DNA from: Gallionella sp.
GTDB lineage: Bacteria; Pseudomonadota; Gammaproteobacteria; Burkholderiales; Gallionellaceae
Direction: 5' to 3'
Assembly (NCBI GenBank): GCA_028687575.1
Contig: JAQTZW010000004.1
Coordinates: 1 to 64,000 of the forward strand
Length of the DNA: 64,000 nt
Made by a program: the position numbers and the translations under genes. Below are positions 53,246-62,313 of the stretch, piece by piece (within the stretch, counting starts at the first letter, position 1; each line of letters starts with the position of its first letter). The notes below the pieces were generated by a model. It was not told the DNA's origin, searched no databases, and saw only the letters and a program-made list of their open reading frames with translations.

Positions 53246-53251
53246 CGGAAA

Positions 53252-53575
53252 ATGAGTAAAGTTATGACAGAGACAACACCAGAAGAGATACATCGCGCCA
53301 AGCTCAACCTGGAGACGGCGCAGATGCCGTGGACCGACATGCAACGGTATTTTGCCAGCGGGGCCGCGCTGTACGTGTCGCCGGAACTCGATCTGGTCGA
53401 GGTCGGCTATCAGATGTCGGTAGACAATGCCGGGCAGATCGGTCAGTGGATGGCCGCCGGTGCTTTTGGCAAGGTCAGCGACGAGCAGGCCAGCCTCTGG
53501 CTGGAACAGGATGCGATGCTGTGGGCGGTGGTGGTCAGCCCCTGGGTGCTGGTGCAGCCGGTGACACAGGGCTGA
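53252..53575 (+). CDS. DUF2288 domain protein
   Basis: The 107-residue product fits DUF2288: LNLETAQMPWTDMQRYFASGAALYVSPELDLVEVG in part (core FASGAALYV) and SLWLEQDAMLWAVVVSPWVLVQ. The family is small, soluble and of unknown function. GAGGGG lies 10 bases before the ATG; an ATG at 53264 is an alternative start. Its co-directional neighbours suggest one transcription unit from CheX to EamA. Confidence 0.85.
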   Translation: MSKVMTETTPEEIHRAKLNLETAQMPWTDMQRYFASGAALYVSPELDLVEVGYQMSVDNAGQIGQWMAAGAFGKVSDEQASLWLEQDAMLWAVVVSPWVLVQPVTQG

Positions 53576-53603
53576 CAGATGAGTGTCAAGCGGGGAGGGT
53601 GAG

Positions 53604-54035
53604 ATGGCAGCGCATGGCTGGTTCTACTGGGCATTGCTCTCTGCCATGTTCGCCGCGCTGACGGCGATCTTTGCCAAGATCGGGCTGCAGGGTGTCAACC
53701 CTGATTACGCCACACTGGTGCGTACCTTCATCATCATGGTGGTGCTGTCCGCTTTCGTGTATTTCACCGGCAAGTGGAGCGACCCCTTTGCGCTGGGGCA
53801 GAAGAACTGGCTGTTTTTGAGCTTGTCCGGGCTGGCGACCGGCGCATCCTGGGTCTGCTATTTCCGCGCCCTGCAGATAGGCGAGGCCTCCAAGGTCTCG
53901 CCAGTGGATAAGTTCAGCGTGGTGCTGGTCGCACTGTTTGCCGTGCTGTTCTTGAACGAACGCCCCAGTCTGCGCGAATGGTTGGGGATAGGACTCGTCA
54001 CCGCAGGTGTGGTGGTGCTGAGTTTCAGGCGCTAA
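53604..54035 (+). CDS. Single-EamA-domain membrane protein (half-size DMT transporter)
   Basis: The 143-residue product has four to five hydrophobic segments and the EamA pattern (ALLSAMFAALTAIFAKIGL, SPVDKFSVVLVALFAVLFLNERPSLREWLGIGLVTAGV, core VALFAVLFLNERPSLREW). Usual EamA transporters have two such domains; this half protein would pair with itself. GAGGGTGAG precedes the ATG. Its end overlaps the convergent polyphosphate kinase gene by 11 bases. Substrate unknown. Confidence 0.88.
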   Translation: MAAHGWFYWALLSAMFAALTAIFAKIGLQGVNPDYATLVRTFIIMVVLSAFVYFTGKWSDPFALGQKNWLFLSLSGLATGASWVCYFRALQIGEASKVSPVDKFSVVLVALFAVLFLNERPSLREWLGIGLVTAGVVVLSFRR

Positions 54036-55539
54036 GTTTTGCCGGCTTGTACTTGATGCCCTTCTTCTTCAGCATGATTTCTATCTGCTCACACAAGGTC
54101 TTGAGAATTTTGATGCGGGCGTAGTACTTGTCATTGGCCTCGACCAGCGTCCAGGGGGCGATTTTGGTGCTGGTCCTGTCCACCATATCGCACACGGCCT
54201 GTTCGTATACATCCCATTTTTCCCGATTACGCCAGTCTTCCGGGGTGAGTTTGAAGTGTTTGAAGGCGATTGTTTCGCGTTCCTTAAAGCGTTTTAGTTG
54301 TTCCTCCTTGGAAATTGACAGCCAGAATTTGACGATGACGATATTGTGGCGTACCAACTGCGCCTCAAAGTCGTTGATTTCGCTGTAGGCACGCATCCAG
54401 TCTGCCTCGGAGCAGAATTTTTCGACGCGTTCCACCAGCACCCGACCGTACCAAGAACGGTCAAAAATGGTCAGGCAGCCGCGCCTCGGAATGTGTCTCC
54501 AGAAACGCCATAGATAGGGCTGGGCGCGTTCCTCCTCAGTGGGGGCTGCAACCGGCACAACGTTGTAATTGCGAGCGTCCAGCGCGCCGGTGATGCGGCG
54601 GATCGCCCCGCCTTTGCCGGCGGCATCGTTGCCTTCGAACATGGCGATGACAGTGATGTATTTGAATTTCGGGTTGCGAGTCAATAAAGCCAATTTCCCC
54701 TGATATTTTTCCAATTCGTCCGCATAGGTTTTCTTGTCTATTTTCAAGCCAAGATTAAGCGTACTGAGAATATTAAGTTGGTCAATTGAGGGGAGCGGAG
54801 GGGGCGCGGCAACTTCGGTGATTTTGGTTTCAGCCAAACGCTTTTGGAGCGCGTCCAGTATCACTTTGCCGACCGTCAGGTTGCGGTAATGTGCGTCCAC
54901 GCCCTCGACGATAGTCCAGGGCGCTTCGGCGGTGCTGGTGTGGCGAATGACGCTCTCCGCAACCGCCAGATACTGATCATATTGTTGGTAATGTTCCCAG
55001 TCGCGCTTGGTAACGCGCCACCGGGTTTTCGGATTCTTTTCGAGCGTTTTCAATCTGTTATGCTGCTTATCCTTGGATAGGTGCAGCCAGAATTTAAGCA
55101 CCAGCGCACCTTCATCCACCAGCATCTTTTCCAGCCGTTTTGCGCGGCCCAGACTCTGATCCAGATCGGCTGTCTTGATGAGACCTTGTACCCGATTGAT
55201 GATGGGCCAGGTGTACCAGGAGCCGAGGAATATGCCTATCCTGCCTTTGGGGGGCAGGGCGCGCCAGAAACGCCACATCATCGGTCGGTCCAGCTCTTCG
55301 TCGGAGGGGGTGCCCATGCCGTGGGTCTGCAAGTAGCGTGGATCCATCCATTCGTTGAGCAGGTTGACGGTCTCACCGCGTCCCGCCCCGTCTACGCCAC
55401 CGACGATAATGACAATGGGGAATTTTGCCGCCATGGCAAATTCCAGCTGCGCGTGCAGCAAGGCTTCGCGCAACACAGGCACTTCGTTGTCGTAGGTTTT
55501 TTTGTCTATTTTGTGACCGAGTTCGGCTGATTCAAACAT
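54025..55539 (-). CDS. pap: Two-domain PPK2-type polyphosphate:AMP phosphotransferase
   Basis: This enzyme transfers phosphate from polyphosphate to nucleotides; tandem-domain (class II) members act on AMP. The 504-residue product has two PPK2 domains. The first (about 1-245) has a diverged P-loop (GGVDGAGRGETV), the second (about 255-504) an intact one (FEGNDAAGKGGAIRR) followed by PTEEERAQPYLWRFWRHIP and IFDRSWYGRVLVERVE. GGGAGG precedes the ATG. It is convergent with EamA and followed by sixA on the same strand. Confidence 0.93.
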   Translation of the reverse strand: MFESAELGHKIDKKTYDNEVPVLREALLHAQLEFAMAAKFPIVIIVGGVDGAGRGETVNLLNEWMDPRYLQTHGMGTPSDEELDRPMMWRFWRALPPKGRIGIFLGSWYTWPIINRVQGLIKTADLDQSLGRAKRLEKMLVDEGALVLKFWLHLSKDKQHNRLKTLEKNPKTRWRVTKRDWEHYQQYDQYLAVAESVIRHTSTAEAPWTIVEGVDAHYRNLTVGKVILDALQKRLAETKITEVAAPPPLPSIDQLNILSTLNLGLKIDKKTYADELEKYQGKLALLTRNPKFKYITVIAMFEGNDAAGKGGAIRRITGALDARNYNVVPVAAPTEEERAQPYLWRFWRHIPRRGCLTIFDRSWYGRVLVERVEKFCSEADWMRAYSEINDFEAQLVRHNIVIVKFWLSISKEEQLKRFKERETIAFKHFKLTPEDWRNREKWDVYEQAVCDMVDRTSTKIAPWTLVEANDKYYARIKILKTLCEQIEIMLKKKGIKYKPAKLSA

Positions 55540-55567
55540 GATGCCTCCCGATATTGCAGTGTGGCGG

Positions 55568-56014
55568 TTAGAAGAATTCTGGTGAAATGATCAGCTTGAC
55601 CGTCGGCTCCGTCGAGCCGGGACGGCGGCTCAGCCACCACAGCGCTCCTTTTTTGATACGCAGCGATTCATGGCCGCTGCCCAGTATGCTGGCGGCGACC
55701 GCGCCCAGCGTGGGTTGGTGACCGACCACCAGTACGGTGCCTTCCGCGTCCGGCCAGCGCACGGACTTCAATACGGCATGTACCGAGGCGTCGGGTGCGA
55801 TGGCAGGGGTCAGGGTGTATCGCTCGGTGAGGGCAGACGCAGTTTGTTTGGTGCGGACTGCGGGGCTTACCAGGATGCGGGTTTCTGCTGGTAGGTGTCG
55901 GCGCAGGAATGCCGCAGCGGATTCGGCCTGTTGCCGACCCTTTGCGGTCAGATTGCGCGCAAGATCGTCTGTCCCCTCTTCTGCTTCAGCATGACGCCAC
56001 AGGATCAAATCCAT
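55568..56014 (-). CDS. sixA: Phosphohistidine phosphatase SixA family
   Basis: The 148-residue product is a histidine phosphatase with the RHAEAEEG catalytic motif at residues 7-14 and the second catalytic His in VVGHQPTLG. SixA dephosphorylates phosphohistidine domains such as HPt. The frame extends to 56161, but the strong AGGAGG site favours the ATG at 56014. It lies in the polyphosphate neighbourhood, 28 bases before pap. Confidence 0.93.
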   Translation of the reverse strand: MDLILWRHAEAEEGTDDLARNLTAKGRQQAESAAAFLRRHLPAETRILVSPAVRTKQTASALTERYTLTPAIAPDASVHAVLKSVRWPDAEGTVLVVGHQPTLGAVAASILGSGHESLRIKKGALWWLSRRPGSTEPTVKLIISPEFF

Positions 56015-56099
56015 TTTATCCTCCTGAATATTACAATTTTTTATCCAGAATATACCGTATATACTGTTTGTGCAATTCCATAACCCTAGGAGAATCAAG

Positions 56100-56555
56100 A
56101 TGAAAGATAAAAAGCTCACGCCCAAACCGGCTTCCGCTTCGCCCAAAAAAGTAGCCGACAAGGTCGCGTCTGCATCTGTTCAGAAGGTTCCGGCGGCAGC
56201 CAAGCCGGTCGGCAAGGCCGCCACGCCGAAACCCGTAGCATCCAAGCCGGCAAGCGCGCCAGCCAAGGCGGAAAAATCGGCAAAGCCTGCCAAGGAAACA
56301 AAAGCTGTCAAAGAAGCCAAGGCCGAGAAAAAGCCAAAGCTGAAAGTGGTGCGCGACAGCTTTACCATGCCGCAAAGCGAATATCAGAAAATTGCCGAGC
56401 TGAAGGCCCTCTGCCTGGAAAGCGGCCTGCCAGTTAAGAAAAGTGAAGTGTTGCGTGCCGGTCTGAAGCTGTTGTCGCAGTTGAGTCTGGATCAGGTCAA
56501 GGTGGCGCTGGGCGGCCTTGACAAGATCAAGACTGGTCGGCCGAACAAGCATTGA
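56100..56555 (+). CDS. Lys/Ala/Pro-rich protein with a ribbon-helix-helix-like C-terminus
   Basis: The 151-residue product has an N-terminal half (about 1-85) of low-complexity Lys/Ala/Pro repeats (KPAS, KPVASKPASAPAKAEK) like histone H1 or AlgP-type proteins, and a compact C-terminal domain (about 90-151: RDSFTMPQSEYQKIAELKALCL, core SFTMPQSEYQKIAELK, then VKKSEVLRAGLKLLSQLS) that fits a ribbon-helix-helix DNA-binding fold. TAGGAGA precedes the ATG. It is divergent from sixA and convergent with ppk1. A DNA- or polyphosphate-binding role is inference. Confidence 0.8.
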   Translation: MKDKKLTPKPASASPKKVADKVASASVQKVPAAAKPVGKAATPKPVASKPASAPAKAEKSAKPAKETKAVKEAKAEKKPKLKVVRDSFTMPQSEYQKIAELKALCLESGLPVKKSEVLRAGLKLLSQLSLDQVKVALGGLDKIKTGRPNKH

Positions 56556-56602
56556 TCGAGGGGGAGCTGGCGGTCTGCTGGACTTCGGGCCGCCAGAGCA
56601 CT

Positions 56603-58696
56603 TCAGGTTGGGTCGGAATCCTTGACCGGTAGTTTGGCTAATGCGGCCAGCAGTTCTCGCTGGGCGCATTTGAGTGTGGCGCGGCGCGATTGCTTCTGGC
56701 GATATGCGCCTTCCCCGTCCATTTCCCATGCCTGACAGTTGTCCTGCAGGTAGGTTTTCAGACCTTCATCTATCACGCGCTTCTTCAGGCGCGCATCGAG
56801 TATCGGGAAGCAGGTCTCGATGCGGCGGAAGAAATTCCTGTCCATCCAGTCGGCGCTGGCCAGATACACGTCGTGCTTCATGTCGTTGCGGAAATAGAAG
56901 ATACGCGTGTGCTCCAGAAAGCGACCGATGATGGAGCGTACGCGGATATTTTCGGACAGGCCGGCAACGCCGGGCCGCAACGCGCAGACCCCGCGCACGA
57001 TCAGGTCTATCTTCACGCCGGCCTGAGAAGCTTCGTAAAGTGCGGAGATGGTTTCCGGTTCCAGCAGCGCGTTCATCTTGGCGATGATGTGCGCGCGTTT
57101 GCCGGCCTTGGCCAGACGGGTCTCGTTGCGTATCGCGCGCAGTACCTCGGTATGTAGCGAGAACGGGGATTGCCACAGGTGGTGCAACTTGCGTGCCTTG
57201 CCCAGGCTGGTGAGCTGGCCGAACATTTCGTTCACGTCGGCACAGACCTCGTCGTTGCAGGTGAACAGGCCAAAATCGGTATAGAGTCGCGCGGTGCGCG
57301 GGTGGTAGTTGCCGGTACCCAGATGCACGTAGCGGCGCAACTTGCCATCTTCCCGGCGCACCACCATCAGCATCTTGGCATGAGTCTTGTGGCCGACCAC
57401 GCCGTACACCACATGCGCGCCGACCTGTTCCAGCCGGGTCGCCCAGTTGATGTTGGCCTCTTCGTCGAAGCGTGCCAGCAACTCCACCACGACGGTGACT
57501 TCCATGCCGCGCTTGGCGGCGGCGATCAGCGCTTCCATCAGCGCGGAATCCGCGCCGGTGCGGTACACGGTCTGCTTGATTGCCACCACTTGCGGATCGC
57601 TGGTCGCCTGTTCGATGAAATCTATCACCGGTTTGAAGGATTGGTAGGGATGGTGCAGCAGCACGTCGCCCTTGCGTATCACCTTGAACATGTCCGCGCC
57701 CTTTTTTTGCAGCACGGCAGGAACGCCCGGCACGAAGGCGGGGAACTTGAGGTCGTCGCGCGCCACCATGTCGGGTATCTGCATCAGGCGCACCAGATTG
57801 ACTGGGCCGTGCACGCGGTACACATCCTCTGGCGCCAGCCGGAACTCCTTGCGCAGCATCTCTTCTATTACCGGCGAGCAGTTGTCGGCGATTTCCAGGC
57901 GTACCGCATCACCGTAATGGCGTTGCGGCAATTCGCCTTGCAGACTCAGGCGCAGATTTTTGACTTCTTCCTCGTCAACGAACAGGTCGCTGTTGCGAGT
58001 GACGCGGAACTGGTAGCAGCCCATCACTTCCATACCACTGAACAGCACATCTACGTGAGCATGCAGGATGGAAGAGAGAAACACGAAGCCGTGCTCACAG
58101 CCACTGACCTCAGGGGGCAACGGGATGGTGCGCGGCAATACCCGGGGGGCTTGCACGATGGCACGGGTGGAATTGCGTCCGAAAGCATCCTTGCCCTGCA
58201 ATTCCACCGCAAAATTGAGACTCTTGTTGAGCACGCGCGGGAAGGGGTGCGCCGGGTCGAGGCCGATAGGCGTCAGCACCGGCATCACTTCGCGGAAGAA
58301 GAAATCCTTTACCCAGGCCTGCTGTGCCTCGTTCCAGTGCGTGCGGCGCAGGAATTTGATGCTCTGGGCTGCGAGCGCCGGTGTGAGTTCCGTGTTGAAC
58401 AATTGATATTGCCGCCAGATCAGCTGATGCGCGCGTTCGCGCACCAGTTTTAGCATCTGCGCTGCGGTCATGCCGTCGGCGCTGGTAGTGATGCCTCCCA
58501 GCTTGATCTGCTCCATCAGCCCGGCGACGCGCACCTCGAAGAATTCGTCCAGGTTGCTGCTGACGATACACAGGTATTTCAAACGCTCCAGCAGCGGGAT
58601 GGCGGGGTCTTCAGCCTGCGCCAACACGCGGTTGTTGAATTCGAGCTGGCTGAGCTCGCGATTGAGGAAATGCTGCGCCGGGAAATTATTAGGCAA
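56603..58696 (-). CDS. ppk1: Polyphosphate kinase PPK1
   Basis: PPK1 makes polyphosphate from ATP at the membrane. The 697-residue product (E. coli 688) has the N-terminal ELSQLEFNNRVLAQAED, KTHAKMLMVVRRE with the phosphorylated-His region and HLGTGNYHPRTARLYTD with the second catalytic His, and DPLIRGVCALRPG-type RGVCALRPG. The start is a TTG at 58696, with only a weak ribosome site, and may be imperfect. It is 11 bases downstream of yggX on the same strand. Confidence 0.96.
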   Translation of the reverse strand: MPNNFPAQHFLNRELSQLEFNNRVLAQAEDPAIPLLERLKYLCIVSSNLDEFFEVRVAGLMEQIKLGGITTSADGMTAAQMLKLVRERAHQLIWRQYQLFNTELTPALAAQSIKFLRRTHWNEAQQAWVKDFFFREVMPVLTPIGLDPAHPFPRVLNKSLNFAVELQGKDAFGRNSTRAIVQAPRVLPRTIPLPPEVSGCEHGFVFLSSILHAHVDVLFSGMEVMGCYQFRVTRNSDLFVDEEEVKNLRLSLQGELPQRHYGDAVRLEIADNCSPVIEEMLRKEFRLAPEDVYRVHGPVNLVRLMQIPDMVARDDLKFPAFVPGVPAVLQKKGADMFKVIRKGDVLLHHPYQSFKPVIDFIEQATSDPQVVAIKQTVYRTGADSALMEALIAAAKRGMEVTVVVELLARFDEEANINWATRLEQVGAHVVYGVVGHKTHAKMLMVVRREDGKLRRYVHLGTGNYHPRTARLYTDFGLFTCNDEVCADVNEMFGQLTSLGKARKLHHLWQSPFSLHTEVLRAIRNETRLAKAGKRAHIIAKMNALLEPETISALYEASQAGVKIDLIVRGVCALRPGVAGLSENIRVRSIIGRFLEHTRIFYFRNDMKHDVYLASADWMDRNFFRRIETCFPILDARLKKRVIDEGLKTYLQDNCQAWEMDGEGAYRQKQSRRATLKCAQRELLAALAKLPVKDSDPT

Positions 58697-58707
58697 GAGG
58701 CGATACC

Positions 58708-58980
58708 TTATTGTTTGGGGGGGACATAACCCTCAGGCATCTGCGCGCCGGCGCCGAAGAAGTAATTCTCCATTTGCGCGGCCAGATATTTGCGGGCTTG
58801 CAGGTCGGCTAGATTGAGGCGGTTTTCGTTGACCAGCATGGTCTGGAACTTGATCCAGCCTTGCCAGGCTTCCTTGGAGACGTTTTCGAAAATACGTTGG
58901 CCGAGCGGGCCGGGGTAGGGCAGGCGATCCAGCGCTTCGGCTTCGCGCCCCAGTTTGATGCAGTTAACCATTCTTGTCAT
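58708..58980 (-). CDS. yggX: Iron(II)-trafficking protein YggX
   Basis: The 90-residue product matches YggX, implicated in protecting Fe-S clusters: [21 protein letters not shown] in part (core [13 protein letters not shown]), [21 protein letters not shown] in part (core [13 protein letters not shown]), and C-terminal [16 protein letters not shown]. The conserved Cys near the N-terminus is present. It is transcribed before ppk1. Confidence 0.95.
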   Translation of the reverse strand: MTRMVNCIKLGREAEALDRLPYPGPLGQRIFENVSKEAWQGWIKFQTMLVNENRLNLADLQARKYLAAQMENYFFGAGAQMPEGYVPPKQ

Positions 58981-59049
58981 TTCATATGCTCCGTTGGGTG
59001 ATTATGCGCCTTGATTATGACACCAGTATGACGTGGTGATGAAATGAAA

Positions 59050-59082
59050 TATTTACTGAATTACGCTGCAAGCCAGTAAATA
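59050..59082. promoter_or_regulatory. Inverted repeat upstream of the copper receptor gene
   Basis: TATTTACTG (59050-59058) pairs perfectly with CAGTAAATA (59074-59082) around 15 bases, in the 194-base divergent gap between yggX and the receptor. It could be a regulator site or a transcript hairpin; it does not match a clear Fur or CueR site. Confidence 0.4.
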
Positions 59083-59174
59083 CGCGGGGTGCGACAATAT
59101 GCCGCAGAGTTGGTAGGGGAATTTTCTTTAGAATTGCGCCGCTATTTTGAGAGCCAATAATTCTGGAGTAAACC

Positions 59175-61376
59175 ATGCAATTCAAATTTATCACCGTTTG
59201 TGTCGCTTTAGCCTTCGTGCCGAAAGCCTACGCGGCAGACTCGGCAGAGCTGCCGGAAGTCAGCGTCAAGGCTGAAAAACTGTCACCGTTGCCATCGCCG
59301 GCAAACATCGGACTGAACAAGACGGGCCTGACCCAAAAACGCAGCAACACCAGCGATGCTGCCAGACTGTTGGACGGTCAACCGGGTGTGAGCTTGTCCG
59401 GCGCGGGGGGTGTTTCCAGCCTGCCGGTGGTGCACGGCATGGCCGACGACCGGGTGCGCGTCAAGGTGGATGGCATGGACCTGATCTCCGCTTGCGCCAA
59501 CCACATGAATTCGCCGCTTTCCTATATTGATCCGGCCAATGTCGCCAGCGTCAAAGTGTTCGCCGGCATCACCCCGGTCAGCATCGGCGGCGACAGCATC
59601 GGCGGCACGGTGCAGGTGGATTCCGCCGCTCCCGTGTTCGCCAGAGCTGGGGAGGGCACGCTGCTGAAAGGCGAGGCAGGCGTGTTCTACCGCAGCAACA
59701 ACGCGGCGCAGGGCGGTAATCTTTCCGCCACCATTGCCGGCGAGGATGTCTCTGTGCGCTATACCGGCAGCACGGCGCGCGCCAGGAACTACACCGCAGG
59801 CGGCGTGTTCCATGCGGCGGGTGTCTCGCCCAAGCCTTTGCCGGCAGGGCTGGCAGGGGCGTATCTGGCGGGCGACGAGGTGGGTTCGTCCAAATTTCAG
59901 GCCACCAACCATGCCTTCGATCTGGCGTTGCGCCGCGACAACCATTTGCTGGAGTTGAAACTCGGCCAGCAGAGCATCCCCTATCAGGGCTTCCCCAACC
60001 AGCGCATGGACATGCTGAAGAACGACAGCCAGCAGTTCAACCTGAACTACACCGGCCAATATGGCTGGGGCACGCTGCACGCGCGCGGCTACAACGAGCA
60101 TACCCGCCATTACATGAATTTCCTGCCGGAGAAGCAGCAATCGCTGCTCGGCATGCCGATGGACACCAACGGCCAGAACAGCGGGCTGGTGTTGAAGGGC
60201 GATGTGATCCTGTCCGAGCGCGACATGCTGCGCGTGGGTGCGGAATACCAGCGCTACCGGATGAGCGACTGGTGGTCGCCGGTCGCGGCTGCCGGCATGA
60301 TGGGCGGCGGCATCTTCCAGAACATCAACAATGGCCAGCGCGACCGGCTGGGCGCGTTTGGCGAATGGGAGGCGAACTGGAACCAGCAGTGGCTGTCGCA
60401 ACTGGGCTTGCGCTACGAGTCTGTGACTATGAACACCGGCACGGTGCAGGGTTACAACACCATGATGTATGGCAACCCACTGTTGCCAGCCAGCATCCCC
60501 GGTGCTTTCAACGCCGCCAACCGCGCCCGCAGTGACGGCAATCTGGATGTGACTGCGCTGGCGCGTTATACGCCGGACGAGCGCCGGACGTTCGAGTTCG
60601 GCTTTGCACAAAAGACCCGTTCGCCTAATCTGTATGAGCGCTTTGCCTGGTCAACCAACAACACTATGGCGATGTCCATGAACAACTGGGTCGGCGACGG
60701 CAACGGCTATGTCGGCAACCTCAACCTCAAGCCCGAAGTGGCGCGCACCCTGAGCGGCTCAGCCAGTTGGCACGACGAAGACGGTTTTGAAGTGAAGGTC
60801 GCGCCGTATTACACCCATGTGCAGAACTACATTGATGCCGTCAGCTGTGCGTCGGTCGGCAAGGTCTGCCCCGCGCCCAACCCCGGATTTCTCAACCTGA
60901 GTCTGGCCAACCAGACCGCCCGCCTGTACGGTGTAGACGTATCCGCGAACGTGCCGCTGGCGCAGGGCGGCGGTTACGGTGACTTCACACTCACCGGCGT
61001 GCTCAACTACGTCAACGGCAAGAACCTGACCACCGGCGACAACCTGTACCACATCATGCCTTTGAACGCGAAACTGGCGGTGGAGCAGCATTGGGGCGGT
61101 TGGAGTAACAGTGTCGAGGCAAAACTGGTGAGCGCGCATACCAGCGTGCAGGCCGCGCGCAACGAAAACCGCAGCGGCGGTTACAGCCTGTTGAACCTGC
61201 GCAGCAGCTACGAGTGGCATCAGGTGCGCTTCGATGTCAGCGTCGAGAACCTGCTCAACAAGTTCTATGTGGATCCGTTGGGCGGCAGCTATCTGGGGCA
61301 GCGCCCTGTGGTGGCGGGTATCGGCGTGCCGGGCATGGGACGTTCCATCAATGCGGGCGTGACGGTGAAGTTCTGA
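59175..61376 (+). CDS. TonB-dependent outer-membrane receptor, copper-type (OprC/NosA-like)
   Basis: The 733-residue product has a signal peptide (cleaved after about AYA), a plug domain (about 27-150; RVRVKVDGMDLISACANHMN) and a 22-strand barrel ending in Phe (VTVKF). It carries the copper-binding signature of OprC: Cys107 and Met111 (CANHM, C-x3-M) in the plug and His312 and Met314 (RHYM, H-x-M) in the barrel. OprC and NosA receptors take up copper, e.g. for nitrous-oxide reductase. No periplasmic copper chaperone gene is adjacent. Confidence 0.9.
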   Translation: MQFKFITVCVALAFVPKAYAADSAELPEVSVKAEKLSPLPSPANIGLNKTGLTQKRSNTSDAARLLDGQPGVSLSGAGGVSSLPVVHGMADDRVRVKVDGMDLISACANHMNSPLSYIDPANVASVKVFAGITPVSIGGDSIGGTVQVDSAAPVFARAGEGTLLKGEAGVFYRSNNAAQGGNLSATIAGEDVSVRYTGSTARARNYTAGGVFHAAGVSPKPLPAGLAGAYLAGDEVGSSKFQATNHAFDLALRRDNHLLELKLGQQSIPYQGFPNQRMDMLKNDSQQFNLNYTGQYGWGTLHARGYNEHTRHYMNFLPEKQQSLLGMPMDTNGQNSGLVLKGDVILSERDMLRVGAEYQRYRMSDWWSPVAAAGMMGGGIFQNINNGQRDRLGAFGEWEANWNQQWLSQLGLRYESVTMNTGTVQGYNTMMYGNPLLPASIPGAFNAANRARSDGNLDVTALARYTPDERRTFEFGFAQKTRSPNLYERFAWSTNNTMAMSMNNWVGDGNGYVGNLNLKPEVARTLSGSASWHDEDGFEVKVAPYYTHVQNYIDAVSCASVGKVCPAPNPGFLNLSLANQTARLYGVDVSANVPLAQGGGYGDFTLTGVLNYVNGKNLTTGDNLYHIMPLNAKLAVEQHWGGWSNSVEAKLVSAHTSVQAARNENRSGGYSLLNLRSSYEWHQVRFDVSVENLLNKFYVDPLGGSYLGQRPVVAGIGVPGMGRSINAGVTVKF

Positions 61377-61398
61377 CGCGACGCGATCTGTGGACAAC

Positions 61399-61424
61399 AA
61401 AAAACCGCCTCACGGCGGTTTTTT
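61399..61424 (+). terminator. Intrinsic terminator after the copper receptor
   Basis: AAAAAACCGCC (61399-61409), a 4-base loop and GGCGGTTTTTT (61414-61424) form a hairpin with T- and A-flanks. It lies 23 bases after the receptor stop and 25 before the uppP stop, so its A/T flanks may let it end both convergent transcripts. Confidence 0.9.
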
Positions 61425-61448
61425 GTGGGCTGCGATTTGCCGAAAGGG

Positions 61449-62276
61449 TCAGGCTGCCGACCAGTTCACAACGCCGCTGTAGGAAGTACCCAGCACCACC
61501 AGGCCGAAGGCGATGCGGTACCAGGCGAAGATGGTGAAGTCGTGGCGGCTGATGTAACGCAGCAGGCCGCGCACGGCGATGAAGGCGCTGATGAAGGAGG
61601 CGATAGAGCCGACCAGAAACACGCCCATATCGTCGGCATGGAACTGGTCGCGGTATTTGACCACCTCATAAAATGTCGCCGCAGTCAGTGTAGGGATGGC
61701 GAGGAAGAACGAGAACTCGGTCGCCGCCTTGCGACTCAATCCGAAGAACAGGCCGCCGATGATGGTCGAACCGGAGCGCGAAGTGCCGGGGATCAGCGCC
61801 AGCGCTTGCGCGAAGCCCATCTTCAGCGCGTCCTTCCAGTGCATGTCGTCCACACTGACGATGTGCTCAGTATGCTGGCGCTTCTCTGCCCACAGGATGA
61901 TGAAGCCGCCGATGATGAAGGCCATCGCCACCGGCACGGGGGCGAACAGATGCGCCTTGATCGCCTTGCCGAACAGCAGGCCGAGGATGGCCAGCGGCAA
62001 AAAGGCGATGAACAGGTTGAAGGTGAAGCGTTGTGCGGCCTCCTGCTTCTGCAGCAGACCGCTAGTCACCGAAGCCAACTTGGCGCGGTATTCCCAGCAC
62101 ACCGCGAGGATGGCCGCGAACTGGATGACAATCTCGAACACCTTGCCGCGCTCGTCGTTGAAATTCAGCAGGTCGCCCGCCAGAATCAGGTGGCCGGTGG
62201 AAGAGATCGGCAGGAATTCGGTCAGACCTTCGACCAGACCGAGGATGGCAGCTTTGAGTAACAGGATGATGTCCAT
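61449..62276 (-). CDS. uppP: Undecaprenyl-diphosphatase UppP (BacA)
   Basis: UppP recycles undecaprenyl diphosphate for peptidoglycan synthesis in the inner membrane. The 275-residue product has seven to eight membrane segments and the two family motifs, [18 protein letters not shown] and [14 protein letters not shown], that carry the catalytic residues. The upstream repeat (62283-62313) lies within its leader and overlaps the end of the DUF1289 gene. Only a weak ribosome site is visible. Confidence 0.97.
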   Translation of the reverse strand: MDIILLLKAAILGLVEGLTEFLPISSTGHLILAGDLLNFNDERGKVFEIVIQFAAILAVCWEYRAKLASVTSGLLQKQEAAQRFTFNLFIAFLPLAILGLLFGKAIKAHLFAPVPVAMAFIIGGFIILWAEKRQHTEHIVSVDDMHWKDALKMGFAQALALIPGTSRSGSTIIGGLFFGLSRKAATEFSFFLAIPTLTAATFYEVVKYRDQFHADDMGVFLVGSIASFISAFIAVRGLLRYISRHDFTIFAWYRIAFGLVVLGTSYSGVVNWSAA

Positions 62277-62282
62277 GAGATT

Positions 62283-62313
62283 CCGTCATTCCCGCGCCGG
62301 CGGGAATCCAGTA
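62283..62313. repeat. GTCATTCCCGC-type dispersed repeat
   Basis: This element reads as a short stem (TTCCCGC and GCGGGAA around 4 bases), inside CGTCATTCCCGC...GGGAATCCAG, the widespread intergenic repeat form. It lies between DUF1289 and uppP and contributes the last eight codons of the DUF1289 frame. Confidence 0.8.

Noticed and set aside
57170..58453. Open frame antisense to ppk1
   Set aside because: His/Gln-rich translation typical of a shadow; ppk1 motifs on the other strand are unambiguous.
59283..60611. Open frame antisense to the copper receptor
   Set aside because: Shadow of the TonB-dependent receptor, without family similarity.
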